Assembly: GCF_005885815.1 (NCBI RefSeq)
Contig: NZ_CP040602.1
Location: forward strand, 1,193,630-1,257,629
Direction: 5' to 3'
DNA: 64,000 nt
DNA from: Thiomicrorhabdus sediminis
GTDB taxonomy: Bacteria > Pseudomonadota > Gammaproteobacteria > Thiomicrospirales > Thiomicrospiraceae
The notes under the pieces were generated by a model. It saw only the letters and a list, made by a program, of their open reading frames with translations, was not told the DNA's origin and searched no databases. Shown here piece after piece: positions 17,184-25,520 of the stretch. How positions within the stretch are numbered: position 1 is the first letter of the stretch; the number at the start of each line of letters is the position of its first letter. A program made the translations under genes and the position numbers.

Positions 17184-18262
17184 AGGGAGTAGCCTCTATC
17201 GCGCATACGCTGAATCTCGTTTTCCACCATTTTCAATGCATCCTCGACCACATTGATCCCGGCACCGGCTTGAAAAGCGTTTTCAGAAAGGTGTCGACGC
17301 CAAATGCGTCCGCCTGGCAAGCCGTGAAACAGGCCTAACATATGTCGGGTGATTTGAATTAGTTTGCCACCGTCACTCAGGTGATTATCGATATAAGGCA
17401 ACATCTTGGCGACAATGGTTTCACGACTAAGCATTTCGGTGTCCTGTTGATAGTATAGCTTATCTACCTCGGCTAACATATAAGGCTGCTCGTAAACGGC
17501 GCGCCCCAGCATGACGCCATCAAGCGCGGGAAACCCCTGAAAATCGGCATAGTGTTTTAGGGCTTGCAGGTGAGTTTTGATACCGCCGTTGATGGCGATA
17601 TCCAAATTCGGATATCGCTGTTTGATGTGATGCACCCATTCATATTTAAGGGGTGGGATTTCACGATTCTCTTTGGGTGAAAGGCCTTGTAGCCAGGCTT
17701 TACGTGCATGCAGAATAACACCATTAACCCCTGCTTCGACAAGCTTTTCAATAAACTCGCTAAGGGTGTCAAAATCCTCCTGCTCATCAATACCGATGCG
17801 GGTCTTTACCGTCACCGGAATCGACACCTTGGCTTTCATGGACGCCACCGCTTCAGCAACAATTTGTGGATGAGCAAATAAACAGGCGCCAATCATATTG
17901 TTTTGCACACGATCACTTGGGCAGCCTACATTAAGATTGACTTCGTTATAGCCCCACTCTTCGGCCAAAGCTGCACAGTGCGCCAACTCCTGCGCATCGC
18001 TGCCGCCAAGTTGCAAGGCAACCGGACTGTCGGCCGGATCATGTCCCAGAAAGCGTGGCAAGTTATTACCATGAATCAAAGCGCCCGTTGTCACCATCTC
18101 CGAATAAAGCCATGCTTTTTGACTGATTTGACGATGAAAGTAACGACAATGCTTGTCGGTCCAATCCAACATCGGTGCAACAGAAAAACCCACTGCACTA
18201 TTTCGGTGAGATAAATTGTCAGAAACTTGCTCAGGGTTGAGGCTTGGTAAAGGTTGTGTCAA
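17180..18262 (-). CDS. dusA: tRNA-dihydrouridine(20/20a) synthase
   Basis: An FMN-dependent enzyme that reduces uridine 20/20a in the tRNA D-loop. The family signature SVAPMLDWTDKHCRYFHR is at about 27-44. The catalytic cysteine motif is NLNVGCPSDRVQNNMIGACLF and the FMN-binding barrel includes VTVKTRIGID, ILHARKAWLQGLSPKENREIPPL and INGGI. HMLGLFHGLPGGRIWRRHLS is typical of DusA. Length is 360, about 20 more than E. coli DusA. The start at 18262 is TTG with a GGGAAA site. The stop overlaps xseA. Confidence 0.95.
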   Translation of the reverse strand: MTQPLPSLNPEQVSDNLSHRNSAVGFSVAPMLDWTDKHCRYFHRQISQKAWLYSEMVTTGALIHGNNLPRFLGHDPADSPVALQLGGSDAQELAHCAALAEEWGYNEVNLNVGCPSDRVQNNMIGACLFAHPQIVAEAVASMKAKVSIPVTVKTRIGIDEQEDFDTLSEFIEKLVEAGVNGVILHARKAWLQGLSPKENREIPPLKYEWVHHIKQRYPNLDIAINGGIKTHLQALKHYADFQGFPALDGVMLGRAVYEQPYMLAEVDKLYYQQDTEMLSRETIVAKMLPYIDNHLSDGGKLIQITRHMLGLFHGLPGGRIWRRHLSENAFQAGAGINVVEDALKMVENEIQRMRDRGYSL

Positions 18263-18623
18263 AACGTTTCCCGTTTTATATCGTGCTGTTAATAGCCGGT
18301 TATTTTATTAAATTTAAGTCGATATTAGGCTTTAAATTGGCTTGTTTGATATTAATTCACCGGCTTTTTGCACTCAAGTCCGGCTTTAAGCTTTCTATTT
18401 AATCGAATTTAAACCAATTGTCACAGGAAAATTATTTAGACAATAATAAAATCTTTTAGGGCTATTGGCGTAGAAGTTGCAGTAAAAGCCGCTAAAATAG
18501 CCATGTCTATCGATACGGTCATAGACAGTCATAATAAATTAAACCTCTGGATATTGGATTTATTCTTTAATGAGAGCAGGTTTAATACAAACGATTTAAA
18601 ACGGTTTTTCCTAAAGAGTACTC
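18263..18623 (+). other. Intergenic control region between dusA and relA
   Basis: A 361-base AT-rich gap between divergent genes must hold promoters for both. A weak candidate for relA is TTGTCA (18418-18423), 18 bases, AATAAT (18442-18447). It overlaps an inverted repeat ATTGTC...GACAAT (from about 18417). I see no riboswitch-like structure and no small gene. Confidence 0.4.
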
Positions 18624-20774
18624 ATGCAGCAAGCAATCGAACAACTTTACCAAAAAGTCTTCAGCAGCCTTAAGCTTGACGATAAGCAGACTTCTTTGTG
18701 CTATAAGGCCTGCGAAATGGCGATCAAGGCGCAAGAGTTACCTGAAAAAGGCGTAGTGAGAAGCTTTTTGGTTGCCGAGGTGCTTGCTCCATTGAAGCTT
18801 GATGAGGAAACGCTGATTGCAACGCTGCTAAGCGATGCCAACCTCACCCCTTTTTATCCCTGTGAAAAAATCGCCGAGGAGTACAGCGAGCAAACCGCGC
18901 ACCTGGTACGAGGCATTCGTCGTTTGAATCAATTTAAAGAGTTCGATCTCGATCGCAAGGATGACGACGTTCAAAATGAACGGCTGCGCCAGATGCTATT
19001 GGCGATGACGTCCGATATCCGTATTATGATCGTAAAACTCGCTTACCGCGTGGTACGCATGCGCGAGCTTAAACACGAAAGCGATGAAATCAAACAACAG
19101 ATTGCTGCCGAAACCGAATTGATTTTCGCCCCGCTCGCTAATCGTCTGGGTATTGCTCAGCTTAAATGGGAACTGGAAGACCTTTCGTTTCGCTATCTCG
19201 AACCGCAAAAATATAAAGAAATTGCCAGCAAGCTTCGTGATAAGCGCTCGGAGCGAGAAGAATACATTAAGCTGGTTATCGAAACCATCGACAATATGCT
19301 TAAAGAGCACGGCATCAAGGCGGATATTTCCGGGCGCCCGAAACATATCTTCAGCATCTGGAAAAAGATGCACCGTAAAAACTTGCCGATTGAAGAGCTT
19401 TACGATTTACGTGCGGTGCGAATCTATGTTGATAGTGTGCAGATGTGCTATGAAACGCTCGGCCTGATTCACAGTCGTTGGAGCTATGTGCGTCATGAGT
19501 TTGATGACTACATTACCACACCGAAAGAAAACGGCTACCAGTCGATTCATACCGTTATTATTGGCCCGGAAGGCAAAACGGTTGAGATCCAGATTCGCAC
19601 CCCCGATATGCATCATAATGCCGAATACGGCATTGCCGCTCACTGGCGTTATAAGGAAGGTGGTCACTCTAATTTCGATGAGAGTTTGGAACGCAGTATC
19701 GCCAACATTCGTCAGTTATTGGAAAACTCCAATACGCCTGATCTGTTTAAAGAGATCAGTACCGAACTGCAGACCAAGCATATCTATGTCATGACACCGC
19801 AAAACGAGATCGTTACCTTGCGCCAAGGCTCTACTCCGCTTGATTTCGCCTACCAGATCCATACCGAGCTGGGGCATCGTTGTCGAGGCGCTAAAATCAA
19901 TGGGCGTATCCAGCCGTTGAGTTATGTTTTACAAACCGGTGACAAGGTTGAAGTCTTGACCATTAAAAATGGTGAGCCGAGCCGTAATTGGTTAAATCCC
20001 AACCTTGGTTATCTAACCAGTAGCAGTGCCAGAAACAAGGTTCGCAGCTGGTTTAACAAACAAAACAAATCCGAGAATACCTCCGCTGGAGAGGCGCTAT
20101 TCCACAAAGAAATCAAGCGTTTGCATGCGGAATCTATAGACAGCAAGAAGTTGTTGCAGCGCTTCAAATACGACACGTTGGATCTGCTCTATGAAGACAT
20201 CGGTAAGGGGCGCTTAAACGAGCGGCAGATTACCAATGCGATTCAGGATGAGTTGCGCCCGAATAAAACCCAATCACGACAGCAGCAAAGTTTTGGCTTC
20301 CCTGCTCACAGTGAAGAGGAAGCGGTTGCCTATGTGGTCGGTGCGGTGCACCTGACAACTCATCTGGCGCCCTGCTGCCAACCCAAACCTTTTGATGATA
20401 TCGTCGGTTTTGTGACGCGTGGTCGTGGTGTGACCATTCACCATAGAGAGTGCGCCAATATCCTAAACTTGTCACATGAAGACCGTCGTCGCTTGATTGA
20501 TGTCTCCTGGGATAAGGATAAGGCTGAACAACCATGTTTCTTGGCGGAGCTGCAAATCAGCGCATTTGATCGTAAAGGGTTATTGCGCGATGTGATGACA
20601 AAATTGACCGATATGGATATCAATCTGATCGCCTCCAACACCAAAACCAATACCCAGGAACACAGTGTCACCATGATTTTGACGCTGGAGCTGGATTACG
20701 CTACGAACCTAGGCGACCTGCTCGATCAGGTGGAGTTGATACCGAATATCGAATCGGTATCGATAAAGACGTAA
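18624..20774 (+). CDS. relA: GTP pyrophosphokinase (ppGpp synthetase) RelA
   Basis: A 716-residue RelA/SpoT homologue. The N-terminal hydrolase-type domain lacks the HD signature, reading TLIATLLSDANL where SpoT has HDVVED, so hydrolase activity should be absent. The synthetase domain is intact (GRPKHIFSIWKKMHRKNL ... ELYDLRAVRI ... GYQSIHTVI). It carries the EFDD motif (about 292-295) typical of monofunctional RelA rather than RFKD of bifunctional enzymes. TGS (about 390-450) and ACT (about 640-716) domains follow. It binds stalled ribosomes and makes (p)ppGpp during amino-acid starvation. Confidence 0.96.
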   Translation: MQQAIEQLYQKVFSSLKLDDKQTSLCYKACEMAIKAQELPEKGVVRSFLVAEVLAPLKLDEETLIATLLSDANLTPFYPCEKIAEEYSEQTAHLVRGIRRLNQFKEFDLDRKDDDVQNERLRQMLLAMTSDIRIMIVKLAYRVVRMRELKHESDEIKQQIAAETELIFAPLANRLGIAQLKWELEDLSFRYLEPQKYKEIASKLRDKRSEREEYIKLVIETIDNMLKEHGIKADISGRPKHIFSIWKKMHRKNLPIEELYDLRAVRIYVDSVQMCYETLGLIHSRWSYVRHEFDDYITTPKENGYQSIHTVIIGPEGKTVEIQIRTPDMHHNAEYGIAAHWRYKEGGHSNFDESLERSIANIRQLLENSNTPDLFKEISTELQTKHIYVMTPQNEIVTLRQGSTPLDFAYQIHTELGHRCRGAKINGRIQPLSYVLQTGDKVEVLTIKNGEPSRNWLNPNLGYLTSSSARNKVRSWFNKQNKSENTSAGEALFHKEIKRLHAESIDSKKLLQRFKYDTLDLLYEDIGKGRLNERQITNAIQDELRPNKTQSRQQQSFGFPAHSEEEAVAYVVGAVHLTTHLAPCCQPKPFDDIVGFVTRGRGVTIHHRECANILNLSHEDRRRLIDVSWDKDKAEQPCFLAELQISAFDRKGLLRDVMTKLTDMDINLIASNTKTNTQEHSVTMILTLELDYATNLGDLLDQVELIPNIESVSIKT

Positions 20775-20800
20775 GACGACTCTCAGGTCCACTTAAGCAT

Positions 20801-20831
20801 CAAAAAGCCCGTTTTGATAATGGGCTTTTTC
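20801..20831 (+). terminator. Rho-independent terminator after relA
   Basis: AAAAAGCCC, ten-base loop, GGGCTTTTT, about 27 bases after the relA stop. Confidence 0.88.
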
Positions 20832-20852
20832 CATTGCATAAAATCAAGGCAA

Positions 20853-20888
20853 TAAAAAACCCACTATAACATACGCTATAGCGGGTTT
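20853..20888 (-). terminator. Terminator of the tRNA operon
   Basis: A stem AAACCCGCTATA pairing with TATAGTGGGTTT (one mismatch, eight-base loop) is followed on the minus strand by a T-rich tract. It lies just past the last tRNA and back-to-back with the relA terminator. Confidence 0.85.
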
Positions 20889-20895
20889 ATTTATA

Positions 20896-20971
20896 TGGCG
20901 TCCCGTAGGGGAGTCGAACCCCTGTTACAGCCGTGAAAGGGCCGTGTCCTAGGCCTCTAGACGAACGGGAC
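20896..20971 (-). tRNA. tRNA-Glu (TTC)
   Basis: A 76-base cloverleaf on the minus strand: acceptor GTCCCGT/ACGGGAC, anticodon loop CCTTTCACG (anticodon TTC), T-loop GGTTCGACT and encoded CCA. The sequence is identical to the second copy at 21149-21224. It is the last tRNA of the operon. Confidence 0.97.
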
Positions 20972-21069
20972 GGATTGTTGTTATCAAAGATAACGTTTTT
21001 TCTAACAGCTTTCACTGTTAAAGTCTGTTGATGATGTATTAGCCTAGGTGTCATCAACACACTTGAAAA

Positions 21070-21144
21070 TGGAGCGGGAAACGAGGATCGAACTCGCGAC
21101 CCCAACCTTGGCAAGGTTGTGCTCTACCGCTGAGCTATTCCCGC
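21070..21144 (-). tRNA. tRNA-Gly (GCC)
   Basis: A 75-base cloverleaf on the minus strand: acceptor GCGGGAA/TTCCCGC, anticodon GCC within CTTGCCAAG, T-loop GTTCGATCC, encoded CCA. It lies between the two identical tRNA-Glu copies, only four bases from the upstream one. Confidence 0.97.
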
Positions 21145-21148
21145 ATAG

Positions 21149-21224
21149 TGGCGTCCCGTAGGGGAGTCGAACCCCTGTTACAGCCGTGAAAGGGCCGTGT
21201 CCTAGGCCTCTAGACGAACGGGAC
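21149..21224 (-). tRNA. tRNA-Glu (TTC), second copy
   Basis: Identical over all 76 bases to the copy at 20896-20971, with encoded CCA and anticodon TTC. The pair suggests a local duplication within the tRNA operon or gene conversion. Confidence 0.97.
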
Positions 21225-21308
21225 ACTATATTGATAGTTAAAAACCATCATTGTTATCAAGCTCAATTATTCGGCCTAGTGAATAATTCTTTAAGCATAA
21301 AGCTTAAT

Positions 21309-21384
21309 TGGTGGAGCTAAGCGGGATCGAACCGCTGACCTCAACACTGCCAGTGTTGCGCTCTCCCAGCTGAGCTATAGCCCC
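21309..21384 (-). tRNA. tRNA-Ala (GGC)
   Basis: A 76-base cloverleaf on the minus strand: acceptor GGGGCTA pairing with TAGCTCC (one G-T pair), anticodon GGC within CACTGGCAGTG, T-loop GGTTCGATC, encoded CCA. It is the first tRNA of the operon. Confidence 0.97.
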
Positions 21385-21395
21385 TCGAGCTGATG

Positions 21396-21430
21396 GGTGC
21401 GTATTATATAGAGTTGGCTGGGTAGGTCAA
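21396..21430 (-). promoter_or_regulatory. Strong tRNA operon promoter
   Basis: On the minus strand: -35 TTGACC (21430-21425), 16-base spacer, -10 TATAAT (21408-21403), then a GC-rich discriminator (ACGCACCC) before tRNA-Ala. A/T tracts lie upstream (21440-21480), like an UP element. This is the classic layout of a stringently controlled stable-RNA promoter. Confidence 0.85.
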
Positions 21431-21682
21431 GCCTAAAATGCAAAAAAATTAAGTTTTTTTACGCTTTTTGTTTTTTTCTCTAGCCCTTGGCTGGTGCGCC
21501 TTACAGCTACATCTTCGGTCAAGTCTTGGCAAGCGTTTATAAAGCAATTGTTTTTATTAAGAATTTCACTCCAGCACTTGATATGAATGCCTATGAATGC
21601 CGGATTTAAATCGGCATTCGTTCCCCCCCCTATTTATCAGAATTTTGTTTATACAGACGATTAGCGGGAGTTGGAGAGCAAT
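21431..21682 (+). other. Intergenic stretch with small repeats
   Basis: Between the tRNA promoter and the gltX terminator. A 10-base tandem repeat TATGAATGCC (21582-21601) runs into an inverted repeat GAATGCC...GGCATTC (21595-21619). A run of eight C (21623-21630) follows. No gene is seen. Confidence 0.5.
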
Positions 21683-21735
21683 AAAAAACCCGTATTGAAT
21701 TTAGGTTTTAAACAGTACCTGAACTCAAATACGGG
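21683..21735 (-). terminator. Terminator after gltX
   Basis: On the minus strand a long imperfect stem (GCCCGTATTTGAGTTCAGGT pairing with ACCTAAATTCAATACGGG, ten-base loop) ends in six T. It lies about 60 bases downstream of the gltX stop. Confidence 0.85.
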
Positions 21736-21796
21736 CTGATTGGTGCTAAATAGCGCTGCCTGAGAGCTTATATTGCTCAACAGGGCTTATCTCAGT

Positions 21797-23212
21797 TTAT
21801 TGCTGATTGGCTTTGCGCTCGGCAATAAATTGTAATGCCATACCGATACGAGTCAAACAACGCTTTTTACCAATCAATTCAGCGGTCTGGTCGATTGCCG
21901 GAGATTGTCCACCTCCGGTAATGGCGACCCTAAGCGGCATGCCGACTTTACCCATACCGACTTCGAGTTCTTCAGCGGTTACATTGATTGCCTGATGTAT
22001 TACCTCTGCCTGCCAGTCACTAATACCTTCAAGTTTAGTTAATAGCAACTGTAGCGGCTCTTCCGCCACCGGACGTAAATGCTTCTTGGCGGCATCCGCA
22101 TCGAATTCACTGAAGTCATTGTAGAAATAAGTTGCCCCTTGCGCCATCTCGACCAAAGTCTTGGCTCTGTCACGCAATAGATCAGCCACCCGATTCAATT
22201 GCGGTCCCTGACTTAAATCACAACCTAACTGAGTGACAAACGGTGCTAGATGCGTTGCCAAGTGATCGGCATTGGCCATCTTGAGGTGTTGTTCGTTAAT
22301 CCACGTCAGCTTGACGGTATCAAAAGTTGATGGCGACCCGTTTACCGCATCCAGATTGAACAACTGAACCATCTCATCCATAGTAAAGACTTCTTGATCA
22401 CCATGAGACCAGCCTAGACGCACCAGATAGTTCAACAACGCTTCCGGTAAAAAGCCCTGCTCCTTATACTGTAAAACGCTGACCGCGCCGTGACGCTTGG
22501 AAAGTCGGCTGCCGTCCTCACCCAATACCATTGGAATGTGAGCAAACTTAGGCACAGGTGCTCCCATCGCTTCATATAGATTGATTTGTCTGGGTGTGTT
22601 ATTAAGATGGTCATCACCACGAATAATATGAGTCATGCCCATATCCCAGTCATCAATCACAACGGTCAGGTTATAGGTTGGTGTGCCGTCCGATCGGGCA
22701 ATAATCAAATCATCCAGCTCACGATTGTTAACGATAACTTTACCTTTTACCAAGTCATCAATAACCACATCACCTTCTATCGGGTTTTTAAAACGAATAA
22801 CCGGATCAATGCCTGCCGGTGGTTCGCCATCGAAGTCACGGTAGCGACCGTCATAACGAGGCTTAAGCCCTGCCGCTTTCTGCTGTTCACGCATTTCATC
22901 CAGTTCTTCTGGTGTGGCATAGCAGTAATAAGCCAAACCGCGTTCCATCAGGTCATTGATGACTTCTTTATAACGCTCAAAACGATGCGTCTGATAGATC
23001 GGACCATGGTCGTAATCCAAACCTAACCAGCTCATCCCTTCCAAAATAGCATTTACAGACTCTTCAGTTGAGCGCTCAAGATCGGTGTCTTCGATACGCA
23101 GTGTAAATTCACCGCCATTTTTCTTGGCAAACAACCATGAATATAAAGCGGTTCTAACACCGCCGATATGTAAATAACCGGTAGGGCTCGGGGCAAATCG
23201 TGTACGAATCAC
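21797..23212 (-). CDS. gltX: Glutamyl-tRNA synthetase
   Basis: A class I aminoacyl-tRNA synthetase. The HIGH motif appears in [20 protein letters not shown] and the KMSKS equivalent in [21 protein letters not shown] and [14 protein letters not shown] complete the active site. At 471 residues it is normal length. The GTG start at 23212 has GGAG seven bases upstream. It charges tRNA-Glu, two copies of which lie just downstream. It has the size of a full GluRS rather than the short GluQ-RS. Confidence 0.95.
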   Translation of the reverse strand: MIRTRFAPSPTGYLHIGGVRTALYSWLFAKKNGGEFTLRIEDTDLERSTEESVNAILEGMSWLGLDYDHGPIYQTHRFERYKEVINDLMERGLAYYCYATPEELDEMREQQKAAGLKPRYDGRYRDFDGEPPAGIDPVIRFKNPIEGDVVIDDLVKGKVIVNNRELDDLIIARSDGTPTYNLTVVIDDWDMGMTHIIRGDDHLNNTPRQINLYEAMGAPVPKFAHIPMVLGEDGSRLSKRHGAVSVLQYKEQGFLPEALLNYLVRLGWSHGDQEVFTMDEMVQLFNLDAVNGSPSTFDTVKLTWINEQHLKMANADHLATHLAPFVTQLGCDLSQGPQLNRVADLLRDRAKTLVEMAQGATYFYNDFSEFDADAAKKHLRPVAEEPLQLLLTKLEGISDWQAEVIHQAINVTAEELEVGMGKVGMPLRVAITGGGQSPAIDQTAELIGKKRCLTRIGMALQFIAERKANQQ

Positions 23213-23309
23213 AACAGGACTCCAAAAATTAGGTTTAGAAAAAACGCCTATTATAAACGCTTAGAGAACGCTTACGGCTAAAATTACATACCCTAAGCCA
23301 TGCTTTTCA

Positions 23310-24332
23310 TTATCTGTTGGCTGATTGGTCGGATGCATAGAAATCAGCCCAGCTGCTTTTAATTAACCAGACGGTTAATAAGCTGATCAGAACCAACAGG
23401 CTAATCAAAATCAAGCCACTAAGAACAGTCAGCCACAGGCTTTCATATATCTGTGCCATATATTGCAACAACAAGCCAAAAGCGGCTAGAGGATAGACAT
23501 AAGCCCAACTGGCCATGGAGATGCCGCAAACAATAAACTGCCTTAATTGGATTAACCACAACACTAAAAACAGTGAGGCAAAACTCAACCCTATCCAGCT
23601 AATGACATTCAGGCTTGTTTCATCAAGTTGCGTGCTAGCCTGCGGCTCATGATTGATAAATAAAGAGGCAATTGCCGCCAATGAAATCGGTGCAAGAAAA
23701 ATAAACAAGCTAGGCCTTATATTGGCGTCGAAGCGAGGATAAAACAACAGGCGATAAAACAGTAAGGTGGCGATAATTAACCAGCCGAAGCAGCCTATCG
23801 CATAAAACAGATAGGCAAGCTCTTGTAGCCATAGTAGTTGTGCAGGAGTCTTGATGCTTAGCAGGATGCTGGCGGTAAAATTTCCCGAAAGCATAATAAA
23901 CCAACTCGGCTGCAGGGCTTTGATATCAAGTTGATCATTAAACAGCCAGCCACTTAACAGATAAATATTTAATATAAATTGCAAAACAACGAGCATCAAC
24001 AACAGGTTTAAGGCCAGCTCGGATTGACTGGAAAGAACCTGCGCTTCGATAAGGCTGAGCCAAAACAATAGCAATGTCAGCATAATCGCTGCAATAAACG
24101 ATCGCTTGGCAGAGTCTTTCCACTCGATCAGTTGGTTTTCATAATGGCGCAGCCAGCCGAATAGATAAATTGCCGACACCAGAGCCAAGCTTACCCAACC
24201 ATACCAACGAAGCCCCAATGCTAAATCGTGCTCAACAGCGAGTAATTGCTGGAAATGATAGGCATTGACAGAGGTGCCGAGAACGCCAAGAGGAATACCA
24301 AACAGGAAAATACTGGAAGACAAGTTACGCAC
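23310..24332 (-). CDS. SLAC1/TehA-like (TDT family) transporter
   Basis: A 340-residue membrane protein with about ten hydrophobic helices. The segment LQPSWFIMLSGNFTASIL aligns with the 'xNPAWFIPxVGNIVxP' core of SLAC1/TehA channels and with the divergent gene next door. MASWAYVYPLAAFGLLL matches the conserved SWWAYTFP region. Members carry anions, dicarboxylates or tellurite; some autotrophs use them in bicarbonate or anion uptake. GTG at 24332 has AGGGG five bases upstream. Substrate is unknown. Confidence 0.8.
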   Translation of the reverse strand: MRNLSSSIFLFGIPLGVLGTSVNAYHFQQLLAVEHDLALGLRWYGWVSLALVSAIYLFGWLRHYENQLIEWKDSAKRSFIAAIMLTLLLFWLSLIEAQVLSSQSELALNLLLMLVVLQFILNIYLLSGWLFNDQLDIKALQPSWFIMLSGNFTASILLSIKTPAQLLWLQELAYLFYAIGCFGWLIIATLLFYRLLFYPRFDANIRPSLFIFLAPISLAAIASLFINHEPQASTQLDETSLNVISWIGLSFASLFLVLWLIQLRQFIVCGISMASWAYVYPLAAFGLLLQYMAQIYESLWLTVLSGLILISLLVLISLLTVWLIKSSWADFYASDQSANR

Positions 24333-24499
24333 AAAGCCCCTTGTGATTCACCAAATGCCATATAAGATAATTCATTTTAAACCACTATCGCTTTAACAAA
24401 GCCTATAAATAAAAGATTGCACGGTTATAGAAGGTTTTATTGACGCTTTCAAATGATACAATGATTGGTATTGACTGTGCATTATTCATAGGTGGCTTT

Positions 24500-25480
24500 A
24501 TGCAATCAGATCAGCCTAGATTGGCTTTTTTTCCTATTAATTTATTTGGCGCCATTATGGGGTATTGTGGCTTGACCCTGGTGGCCAAGGAAATCAGTGA
24601 TATCTTTGGTTTCGCCAGCCAAATATTTTATGCACTGGCTTTTATAACAACTTTGTTTTTCACTCTGATTTCAGTGATTTACATGGCTAAACTAATCAAA
24701 CACATGAAAGCGGTTCATAATGAATTCAGCCACCCTGTTGCACTCCACTTTTTTCCTACTTTCAGTATCAGTCTATTGCTACTGAGTTTGATCTATAAAG
24801 ATATTGATTTCGATTTAGCCCAAGTTTTATGGACACTGGGTGCAGTGATGCAGTTTGGCTTTTTACTGATGATTCTTAACAACTGGATTCATCAGGAAAA
24901 GTGGCAAATCACCCATATGAACCCGGCTTGGTTTATCCCGGTTGTCGGCAATATCGTCGTACCGATTGGTGCGGTTAACTTTGCCCCGCTTGAAGTCGCC
25001 TGGTTCTTTTTTAGCATCGGTTTGATTTTTTGGCTGATTCTTAACAGCATTGTTATGTATCGCCTGTTTTTCCACCCGCCAATGCTTAAGGTATTGGAGC
25101 CGACGCTGTTTATTTTAATAGCACCACCTGCGGTCGGCTTCATCTCTTACATGAATCTGCAAGCCATGGCTGGCGTCGATGATTTCGCGCGAATCCTCTT
25201 TTATATTGCGCTATTCATGACAGTGTTGTTATTGAGCCAGCTGCCGCGCTTTATCGCCGTACCGTTTTCGCTTTCATGGTGGGCTTACACCTTCCCTATT
25301 GCCGCAATGACATTGGCCAGTTTTATTATGTATGAACAGCTCGATATGTCGTTTTTTGCCTATATCGGCTTTGCCCTGCTGGCTATGCTTATTGCCTTGG
25401 TGGCACATTTGACGGCAAAAACCTTATGGGCGGTGAAAAAACAACAACTTTGCGTGCCGCCGCAACCCGCACAGAAATAA
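24500..25480 (+). CDS. SLAC1/TehA-like (TDT family) transporter
   Basis: A 326-residue, ten-helix protein with clearer family features than its divergent neighbour: RLAFFPINLFGAIMGYCGL at the N-terminus, MNPAWFIPVVGNIVVPIGA, LFFHPP and SWWAYTFPIAAMT. I chose ATG 24500, which has AGGTGG upstream and gives the usual N-terminus; the frame is open from a TTG at 24440. The pair probably arose by duplication. Function likely involves anion transport, substrate unknown. Confidence 0.85.
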   Translation: MQSDQPRLAFFPINLFGAIMGYCGLTLVAKEISDIFGFASQIFYALAFITTLFFTLISVIYMAKLIKHMKAVHNEFSHPVALHFFPTFSISLLLLSLIYKDIDFDLAQVLWTLGAVMQFGFLLMILNNWIHQEKWQITHMNPAWFIPVVGNIVVPIGAVNFAPLEVAWFFFSIGLIFWLILNSIVMYRLFFHPPMLKVLEPTLFILIAPPAVGFISYMNLQAMAGVDDFARILFYIALFMTVLLLSQLPRFIAVPFSLSWWAYTFPIAAMTLASFIMYEQLDMSFFAYIGFALLAMLIALVAHLTAKTLWAVKKQQLCVPPQPAQK

Positions 25481-25520
25481 TAATTATTTACCGATGCCGA
25501 AAAGGACAAGACTCGTTAAT

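Noticed and set aside
20887..21226. Open frames on the minus strand overlapping the tRNA genes
   Set aside because: They are translations of tRNA sequence (repeated SRSSRGLGHGPFTAVTGVRLPYG) and not proteins.
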